Both the position numbers and the translations under genes were made by a program. A stretch of 64,000 nucleotides of DNA from Ctena decussata (taxonomy: Eukaryota; Mollusca; Bivalvia; Lucinida; Lucinidae). The DNA is taken from NCBI GenBank assembly GCA_963989385.1, contig OZ022501.1:86350979-86414978 (forward strand), written 5' to 3'. The notes beneath the pieces were generated by a model. The model was not told the DNA's origin, searched no databases, and saw only the letters and a program-made list of their open reading frames with translations. Within the stretch, counting starts at the first letter, position 1. Each line of letters starts with the position of its first letter. Of this stretch, positions 55,843-64,000 are shown piece by piece.

Positions 55843-58800
55843 TATGCCCCCAATTTCGGAGAAATTGTGGGGGCATATTGGTTTGGGCCTGTCCGTCTGT
55901 CCGTCTGTCTGTCTGTCCGTCTGTCCTCTATCTATAACTCAAGAACCATAAGAGCTAGGAGCTTGAAACTTTATACACATGACCAGTATGAAAAATAAAC
56001 GAACACGTGTTTTTTCTTTTTTCCGCGGGTCACATATTTCAAGAGTTATGCCCCTTTTTCGGCATAGCCTGTGGAACCTTGTGAACAAAATATCTTAAGA
56101 ACCCCTGATGCTAGGATCATGAGGTTTTGCAGGATAAGAATGCCCAAGGTGTAGATGACCTGATTAACTTTTGAAACAAATTCGCGAATTTTTGACCGAG
56201 TTATGCCCCTTTTTCGACTGAGTGCATTGTAAGCCTATGAAACCTTGTGAACAAAATATCTCAAGAACCCCTGAAGCTAGGAGCATGATTATTTGCAGGA
56301 AGATACTCCCTGTGGTGTAGAGGACCTGATTAACTTTTGAGAAAAATTCGTGAATTTTTTATCGAGTTATTCCCCTTTTTCGACTTAGTGCATTGAGGCC
56401 TATGGTATAAAGGTACCCTTACATATAGTCAAGAACAATAAGAGCTAGGAACTTGAAACTTTATATACATGATCAGTATGGAAAATTAGCAGACCCGTAT
56501 TTTTTTATTTTTCCGCCGGCAATTTATTTCCAGAGTTATGCCCCTTTTTCGACTTAGCCTGTGGAACCTTGTGAACAAAATATCTCAAGAACCCCTGATG
56601 CTAGGATCATGAGGCTTTGCAAGATGAGAATGCCCAAGGTGTAGATGACCTGATTAACTTTTGAAACAAATTTGTGAATTTTTGACCGAGTTATGCCCCT
56701 TTTTCGACTTAGTGCATTGTAAACCTATGGAACCTTGTGAACAAAATATCTCAAGAACCCCTGAAGCTAGGAGCATGATTATTTGCAGGAAGACACTGCC
56801 TGTGGTGTAGATGACCTGATTAACTTTTGAAAAAAAATCGTGAATTTTTGATTGAGTTATTCCCCTTTTTCGACTTAGTGCATTGAGGCCTATGGTATAA
56901 AGGTACCCTTACATATAGTCAAGAACAATAAGAGCTAGGAACTTGAAACTTTATACGCATGATCAGTATGGAAAATAAGCAGACCCGTATTTTTTTATTT
57001 TTCCGCCGGCAATGTATTTCCAGAGTTATGCCCCTTTTTCGACTGAGCCTGTGGAACCCCTGAAGCTAGGAGCATGATTCTTTGCAGGAAGACACTGCCT
57101 GTGGTGTAGATGACCTGATTAACTTTTGAAAAAAAATCGTGAATTTTTGATTGAGTTATTCCCCTTTTTCGACTAAGTGCATTGAGGCCTATGGTACAAA
57201 GGTACCCTTTCATATAGTCAAGAAAAATAAGAGCTAGGAACTTGAAACTTTATACACATGATCAGTATGAAAAATAAGCAGACCCCTATTTTTTATTTTT
57301 CCGCCGGCAATTTATTTCCAGAGTTATGCCCCTTTTTCGACTTAGCCTGTGGAAAATTTTGAACAAAATATCTCAAGAACCCCTGATGCTAGGATCATGA
57401 GGCTTTGCAAGATGAGAATGCCCAAGGTGTAGATGACCTGATCAACTTTTGAAATAAATTCGTGAATTTTTGACAAAGTTATGCCCCTTTTTCGACTTAG
57501 TGCATTGTAAGCCTATGGAACCTTGTGAACAAAATATCTCAAGAACCCCTGAAGCTAGGAGCATGATTATTTGCAGGAAGACACTGCCTGTGGTGTAGAT
57601 GACCTGATTAACTTGTGAAAAAAAATCGTGAATTTTTGATTGAGTTATTCCCCTTTTTAGACTAAGTGTATTGAGGCCTATGATACTAAGGTACCCTTAC
57701 ATACAGTCAAGAATAATAAGAGCTAGGAACTTGAAACTTTATACACATGATCAGTATGGAAAATAAGCAGACCCGTATTTTTTTATTTTTCCGCCAGCAA
57801 TGTATTTCCAGAGTTATGCCCCTTTTTCGACTTAGCCTGTGGAACCTTGTGAACAAAAAATCTCAAGAACCCCTGATGCTAGGATCATTGAGGCTTTGCA
57901 AGATGAGAATGCCCAAGGTGTAGATGACCTGATTAACTTTTGAAACAAATTTGTGAATTTTTGACCGAGTTATGCCCCTTTTTCGACTTAGTGCATTGTA
58001 AGCCTATGGAACCTTGTGAACAAAATATCTCAAGAACCCCTGAAGCTAGGAGCATGATTATTTCCAGGAAGATACTGCCTGTGGTGTAGATGACCTGATT
58101 AACTTTTGAAAAAAATTAGTGAATTTTTTATCAAGTTATTCCCCTTTTTTGATTTAGTGCATTGAAGCCTATGGTACAAAAGTACCCTTACATATAGTCA
58201 AGAACAATAAGAGCTACGAACTTGAACTTTGTACACATGATCAGTATGGAAAATAAGCAGACCCGTATTTTTTATTTTTCCGCCGGTCATGTATTTCCAG
58301 AGTTATGCCCCTTTTTCGACTTAGCCTGTGGAAACTTGTGAACAAAATATCTCAAGAACCCCTGATGCTAGGATCATGAGGTTTTGCAGGATGAGAATGC
58401 CCAAGGTGTAGATGACCTGATTAACTTTTGAAACAAATTCGTGAATTTTTGACAAAGTTATGCCCCTTTTTCGACTTAGTGCATTGTAAGCCTATGGAAC
58501 CTTGTGAACAAAATATCTCAAGAACCCCTGATGTTAGGAGCATGATTTTGTGCAGGAAAATACTGCCTGTGGTGTAGATTACCTGATTAACTTTTGAAAA
58601 TAATTTGTAAATTTTGGATTGAGATATGCCCCTTTTCAACTTAGTGCATTATTTGCCTATGGAAGCTTGTGAACAAAATATCTGGAGAACCCCTGATGCT
58701 AGGATCATGATTTTTGCAGGTTGATATTGCCCAAGGTGTAGATGACCTGATTAACTTTCGAAAACAATTCGTTATTTTTTGACTGAGTTAAGCCCCTTTT

Positions 58801-58914
58801 TCGACTTAGTGCATTGTAAGCCTATGGTACAAAGGTACAAGCATTATTGGATGAACCTTCTCTAGAGACAAGCATATGGTTGGGGGCATAGTGTTTCATA
58901 AACACATTTTCTAG
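55843..58914 (+). mobile_element. Helitron2/Helentron-like element with higher-order tandem repeat core
   Basis: The 5' hairpin at 55844-55876 (ATGCCCCCAATTT, loop, AAATTGTGGGGGCAT) is followed by a GTCCGTCT microsatellite (55891-55926). The 10-bp arm ATGCCCCCAA returns inverted at 58880-58889. A perfect 6-bp hairpin GTGTTT/AAACAC (58891-58905), ATTTT and CTAG (58911-58914) precede T. The core is built of ~150-170 bp monomers (GAGTTATGCCCCTTTTTCGA, CTCAAGAACCCCTGATGCTA, GATGACCTGATTAACTTTTG). These form a 490-bp higher-order unit; marker positions 56023, 56513, 57003, 57301, 57791 and 58280 are spaced 490, 490, 298, 490 and 489. No coding content. Confidence 0.8.
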
Positions 58915-59168
58915 TTGTACATTGACAAGTGCCATAATTCTGTCAGAAATTAACGAAATTTGCCCATTAACCGTCCCAAACGAGACATTCTCGATATAAA
59001 CGCATGTGCAAAATTTGAAGAAAATCCGTTGATGAATACTTAAGTTATCGAACGGAAACGAAGTGTGGACGGACAGACGGATGGACGTACGTACTACGGA
59101 CGGACAGACACACGGACAGCCAACGTGAAAACAAAGTACCCCGCCACTAACGTGTGGCGGGGTATAAA
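58915..59168 (-). mobile_element. Helitron-like element fragment, reversed
   Basis: On the minus strand it starts with a near-perfect hairpin (59137-59164: TACCCCGCCAC against GTGGCGGGGTA). TTTGTTTTCACGTTGGCTGT and a GTCC-rich microsatellite (59068-59118) follow, then one diverged monomer. The 3' half is absent because the element at 55843-58914 ends exactly here. Confidence 0.6.
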
Positions 59169-59480
59169 AACGGAAAGTTAACTATGGGAAAATGGAAGTC
59201 GTCCCTCTTGTCAAAAAGCCTAGTAACAAGCTTTTCGTTGTCAATGTAGAGATAACAATCTAAGTATGATGCAGATGAACTAGACTCTGTGGTATCTTTA
59301 ATTGTTTTGAACCACTGCAGAAGCAGAAGGCGAGGCCCTAGATGACTTTAAAATCGTGAGGAAAAAGTTATCAAGCAAGCGTTTAGAGTTCATACTGCTC
59401 AGCAGCTGAGTATACAGAATTTGTTCCTGTATCGACAGTGAGAAGTAGTTGAGAAGCCAATAATCAGGGACCAACACTAA

Positions 59481-59700
59481 TCTGCCGCGACAAAACAAAA
59501 TCAACAAAGTGGCATCCGCCCCCAGCTGGGACTCAGATCAGCTTAAGCATCCGCCCAGTCTGATCAGTGGACTTAGCTTAGGCCATAAGCTACCCTTTAA
59601 CGCATATCAAAGACAGATCAGACAGGGTGCATGTTCAAGCTGATATGAGTCTTCACTGCGTGCATATGCCACTTTGTTGGTTTTGACATGCTGCGGATCA
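59481..59700. mobile_element. Palindromic MITE, family P, diverged
   Basis: 220 bp. TCTGCCGCGACAAAAC and CATGCTGCGGATCA mark the ends. Internal blocks GGGACTCAGATCAGCTTAAG and CAAGCTGATATGAGTCTTCA are retained. Confidence 0.75.
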
Positions 59701-60403
59701 TTAATATTTTCACAATATGCAATAACCTGCCCATTAACTAAATGGGAAATTATAGCAATATTGAAGGCACACAAAACATACTGGACAAACCAAATTCCAA
59801 GGTTTTTGCTCAGTTCCAGCAGATAGCCACGAGGCTATCCTAGCTAATAGATCGCCTAAAAAGACAAATAATTACAATAATAACAAACCGAAACAGAATC
59901 ACCCATTCGAATGGCTATAAGTAAACTGCTGGGGCTTGTGGGGAGATCTTAAGCCCCGTTTACTTATTGTAACCCTTCCCGCGCAATTCCCAGGGCTATA
60001 GCTACACTAAGATGTGTATAATACATATATTCTAGTTGTGCATGTGTATTGCCGGCTTTATCCAAATAATAATGCCGAACGTACCCAATGTTGATAATTG
60101 GGCTACGTCATGTGACTTCCAACAAAGTGGTAATTTCGTCATGTGATATTCAGATCATTCTGCTCATTTATACAGGGTTATCAGAGACAGACCTCGGTGT
60201 TAGCTCTTTAGCTTTTGTCATTTCCATAGATGGCTGATGAGACAAGAAAAGTCTCTGATCAGATTGCACTTATGTACAATTTGACCAGAGCCTTGCTTGA
60301 CATCAATGCCACATTGCTGGAAATTTCATCATAATGTGTACATCCTCTTAAAGAAAAACAACCTAAAATTGATGCGTAACTGATAATCAGACCAGGGCAC
60401 CGT

Positions 60404-61197
60404 TTCACTAAACTTCGTAAGTCTAAGATTTTCTTAAGTTTGATCGTACGAAAATCTTAGCCAAAAATTGTGTTTCACTAACGTCAAGATCGTAAGAAAA
60501 TTCGGGTCCGTGGAAACACCCCAAACCACCCCAAACCACCCCAAACCTCTACCAAACCACCCCAAACCAGCCTCCCCAGATTCATATCACCCTCTGTCCC
60601 CTCCACACATACACCAACACCACTCCCACCCATCCCAAACAGTATTTTTATAGATTCAAAATAAAAAGAACACTTTAAATAAGTGTTTACCCATGATATA
60701 TATGTATGTTTCTCTTTTAATAACGTCGGGTTTAAATATCAACGAAAAATTAATATACTCAGTATATTAAAGTAAATCATTTTGTACGTTTATGTATGTC
60801 ACGCAGGGGGGGGGGGGCAGGGGGCGGGGGGGGGGGAGAACGGGCGACCATTTATACCACTCCAAACCAGCCACCCTTGATACAAACTAGAACCCCACCC
60901 CTTGCGCAGTTACACGTTAATTAAAGAATGAGGGGGGTGGAGGGGGGGGGGGAAGAACTAATACTCGCCAATTGACCTGAAATGTTGGTGTCTTGGTGGA
61001 GAAAGGGGTGGGGTTCTAGTTTGTATCCAGGGAGGCTGGGTTGGGGTGGTATGAAAGTGGTTTGGGGTGGTTTGGGATGTTTTGGGGTGGTTTGGGGTGT
61101 TTCCACGGACCGGAAAATTCTTAAGATTTTCTTAAATTTTGTCGTAACTTTACGACAGGGTGGTGGCTGTCTTAAGTTTACGAAAAATTCGTAAGTG
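60404..61197. mobile_element. Palindromic element with C-rich/G-rich decamer arms
   Basis: A perfect 27-bp inverted match lies at 60506-60532 and 61084-61110 (GTCCGTGGAAACACCCCAAA onward). It is extended on both sides by imperfect matches: CTTACGA/TCGTAAG-type termini outside, and repeats of a CCCCAAACCA decamer inside. The 550-bp centre has long G runs (60805-60835, 60930-60952). No coding capacity is supported; the overlapping proline-rich and tryptophan-rich frames follow from the decamer. Confidence 0.7.
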
Positions 61198-62809
61198 TCA
61201 TGGCGGCCTCCATGTTCAACACTCGCTTCAGATCAAAAATCTGTGTTTACGCCTCCCACGAACATTATATAGGGAAATTACCAGTATACGATTCTGATTC
61301 TGATTCTGAACAACAATGAGGTAGCGAAACGTCTTGGGCCGAAAAGGTTCGAAAAATACCGAGTAGCGAAATCTCCAATGAGAAGGTGCGAAGTCTCCTG
61401 GTGCGAAACCACAAGGTAGCGAAACATCCGTAAATCCATGCGGAAAAGGGCACCTTAAACCGTGTGTATACTGAGAGCAGATTATCGGAAGTACGTTCAT
61501 CAGCCTGCACATTTACGTGTGAAACGAATCAGAGCTGCCCTGTTTCATTTAGAGGCCTTTACATAGGCGTAGAAAGAGGCAGCACCCTCCCCCACCCCCA
61601 ATAATTTTGGAATGCATGGCTGCCCCCCTCATGCCCCCCTCCCCCCTCATGCCCCCCTCCCATGCCCCAGAAAGAAGAAGAAAAAAAGGTTGCCCTAAGG
61701 TTTGCATCCTCTCCCAAACCTTTCTAACTCTAGGCCACTACATAGATCTATCACTGACAATGATGAAACATGTGCATGTGCAGGCTGATCTGACTATTCC
61801 CAGTCTTTAACACAGTCTTACTGGGCCTTAGGTTCCAGTTCATATAGGCATCATGGAAAAGTGCTTTATGCGGCTAAGGATACTTAGAAATTGTATCATG
61901 CTGCTAAATACAATGTAGCAACAGTTCTGTTACGCAGAAGGTTTTACACTCGGTCGACACGGTGCAGAGCCTTATGCGTCGCCAGGACGGCGGAGGGTGA
62001 CTTCCGGTTAAAGGGTTATCTACCAGTGTATTACACTAACAAGGAAACTCTAACAACGTTAGAAGTTTTGAAGTTTATATATAATGTAAATTCTATATAC
62101 AACAATACAATTTACAACTGTCACAATTACAATAATATACAACACATATCAGTTCATGTCGCTGGCCCAAGTAAGGTGTTTGTTTCAAATCTGTAATCGA
62201 TTTGCGTACAATGCGCAAATAGATTACCGTCTGACGTCAACACCGTACTCGGCTCAGCGCCATGAACTAAAGAAAAATACAAAGAACAAAAAAAAAAACG
62301 TTAGTTTGAGCTCATACAAAAAAACAAGGCCTTATGTTGGTAGACTTCACTTTGTCGTTCCCTTGATCATGTCATGGGCCAGTCCATATATCATGAGGAA
62401 CACCAACTTATATTAACACGTGCACGATTATATACTGGTCGCTCCCTGGATCGTACCAGAGACCAGTCTAAATATAATATGACACACTTTAGTGGACGAA
62501 CACTGTCCCATTTCACCTCTGCAGTAATTACATCGATTTTGCCAATATTTTGTGCTTCCCGCCTCTGCTAGGAATACATGCACAAGGGCGTTGTAACTGC
62601 TCTACCCGGGTTGGTATTAACCTGGAGACGTATATCGAATCTCCAGGTGAGACGTGGCTCTGAGCCCTAACAGCTGACTGCCGGACTTGATGTGCCATTC
62701 AGGTCTAAACTCAGAATCTGGGCACACAACAATATAACATCCTCAGTATAAGAATTAAACAGCCACGTTTAACTTTTCAATAAAAGATAGGCGTATAAAT
62801 AGTATGCGT
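61198..62809. other. Unannotated stretch
   Basis: It contains C-rich low complexity at 61585-61665 (CCCCCCTCATG repeats) and a 10-bp-stem hairpin around 62620-62650 (CCTGGAGA/TCTCCAGG). Open frames at 61891-62196 and 61607-61810 have no recognisable domain. Confidence 0.35.
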
Positions 62810-62814
62810 CTCAC

Positions 62815-62955
62815 ATTTAAATCATGGGACACGAATATAAGCGTGCAGGTATTCACATTAAAATCATGCAACACGCTGTCCACAATCAAAAGACTCGTGC
62901 AGGTATTCACCTGAAAATCATGCAATACGCTGTCCACGAGAGGTATTCACAAACA
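62815..62955. repeat. Minisatellite, ~67-bp unit
   Basis: Two to three imperfect units with GTGCAGGTATTCAC, AAAATCATGCAA and ACGCTGTCCAC. Confidence 0.75.
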
Positions 62956-63332
62956 ACCCATGCATAACGTAGTCACAATTTCCGTAAACGTTTTATTACC
63001 ACAGTTGCCCTAAAAACTGTAGCTCTACTGATCTAAATGATTAAAATAATTCGACGACAAAGTCGACGATCGGATCCATTTCGTAACAAGTTCTTTGAGG
63101 GACAGCTAGGTCAGCCATAAAAATTGTGTTTGTTGCAATTGTCTACTGATGTGTGGGTAGGTTGGAAACATTTTTTTGTCTGTAAAAATTGTGTTTCTTT
63201 GCAATTGTCTACTTAGGTACGGGTAGGTTGGAGATATGTTTTAAGTGTGGGAAAGTAAGGTTGACAAGGTATTTCAGACTCAAACTGTACTGGCAAACAA
63301 AAAAAAATAAGTAGTAGAAAAGCAAAAGTAAA

Positions 63333-63550
63333 AGTAAAAAGTATGCAAAGACCAGGAACTGAAACAATCAAAATCCAAATCCAGCCCTCAAACCATAGTT
63401 GGAAACAACTAAGATTACAAATAATCAAGATACAGAGAACATATGGCCAACCGAGTGAGCAGCTTGTTCCCAAAAGGTGGCCACTCAGCATCCCAAACCG
63501 AACCAAAAATAATAAGAACATACATAAGGTAAAACATCACAGAAACTCTA
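63333..63550 (-). mobile_element. 5'-truncated copy of retroposon family R
   Basis: Starts on the plus strand at AGTAAAAAGTATGCAAAGAC, the constant 3' terminus in reverse, and stops after AACATCACAGAAACTCTA. It is about 218 bp, with a different truncation point from the other copies. Confidence 0.75.
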
Positions 63551-64000
63551 AGTTGGTAGGTAAGCAATTGCTAACAATTAAAATTTAAATTCAGGCCTTG
63601 TGTTTTGACATTTTAAGCTCTGGTTTCATTTGTGGTATATTTAAAGGCAAATTCTTGTGAATTTTACCAATATTCACTTAGCTTGAAGCAACAGAGCCAT
63701 ATTGCCAGGAACATCCTGTGGCATTATTGACATTATTATCCAAAATGTAGGGAGAAAAAAACAAAACAAAAAAACACTTGTCATAAATCCTTGTAGTGCA
63801 AATAGCAAAAGAAAAATATTTTGATAAAATACAGTCATGTAATGATGTAAATCTGGCAGGAACCCATTAATATCGTTACTTGGCAGCATAGAACACTTTT
63901 TCACATAGCCAGGCTGTAGGTGCTGTTCATTGGCAGATCCAAGATATGGGTTATGGGGGTTTCTTAGGTTCCAAATCTGAGGAGTCCTTGCAGTGGGACC
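63551..64000. other. Unannotated end of window
   Basis: No exon or repeat could be recognised. Confidence 0.4.

Noticed and set aside
61891..62196. 101-codon open frame
   Set aside because: No recognisable domain, low-complexity tail (TATATAATGTAAATT-like), no splice or promoter support.

Overview
The window looks like nuclear DNA of an invertebrate animal, most likely a bivalve mollusc. It is AT-rich, has GT-AG introns, very little coding sequence and a dense layer of short repeats: tRNA-headed SINEs, palindromic MITEs, Helitron-like elements with tandem-repeat cores, a degraded LINE, a degraded YIDD-type reverse transcriptase and a broken Mutator-like transposase. The host assignment is an inference from repeat style and from the one recognisable gene family. 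No bacterial-type operon, CRISPR array, rRNA or free-standing tRNA gene was seen.

The only host gene I can assemble is a carbohydrate sulfotransferase 15-like (GalNAc4S-6ST family) gene on the + strand. Its six recognised exons are 19230-19664 (N-terminus with signal anchor), 40678-40876 (5'-phosphosulfate loop), 42641-42742, 44300-44456, 51554-51725 (the last two join to make the 3'-phosphate motif RDPVERLYSEY) and 52961-53105. All junctions are phase-compatible and give 403 codons plus one base. The terminal exon was not found downstream. A terminal exon of exactly this family and phase lies far upstream at 6306-6493, ahead of the first exon. The simplest reading is the tail of an upstream tandem paralogue whose other exons lie before the window; an assembly or genomic rearrangement is the alternative.

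Layout. 1-6300: degenerate repeats, a SINE with target-site duplications (TSDs), a MITE with a nested retroposon, a second SINE abutting a frameshifted LINE. 6306-6493: orphan terminal exon. 6793-19229: a retroposon copy, three tandem-repeat elements, a truncated SINE, palindromic MITEs. 19230-53105: the sulfotransferase gene. Its 21-kb first intron holds several palindromic MITEs (one split by a younger retro-insertion), a YIDD reverse transcriptase remnant, a Mutator-like transposase pseudogene between 286-bp direct repeats, three intact SINEs, a TTAA-flanked foldback element and two more tandem-repeat elements. 53106-64000: no exon recognised; it contains a 3-kb tandem-repeat element with a regular 490-bp higher-order repeat, a large palindromic GC-skewed element and more repeat copies.

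The strongest unusual signal is a set of otherwise different elements (12118-13193, 13907-15560, 23291-24409, 35569-36690, 55843-58914, with relatives at 7321, 44571 and 58915) built to one plan: a 5' hairpin whose outer arm is repeated inverted about 25-30 bp before the 3' end, then a small 3' hairpin and a CTAG/CTTG/TTAG end followed by T. A GTCC-type microsatellite and a 145-190 bp minisatellite usually fill the middle. This fits non-autonomous Helitron2/Helentron-type elements.
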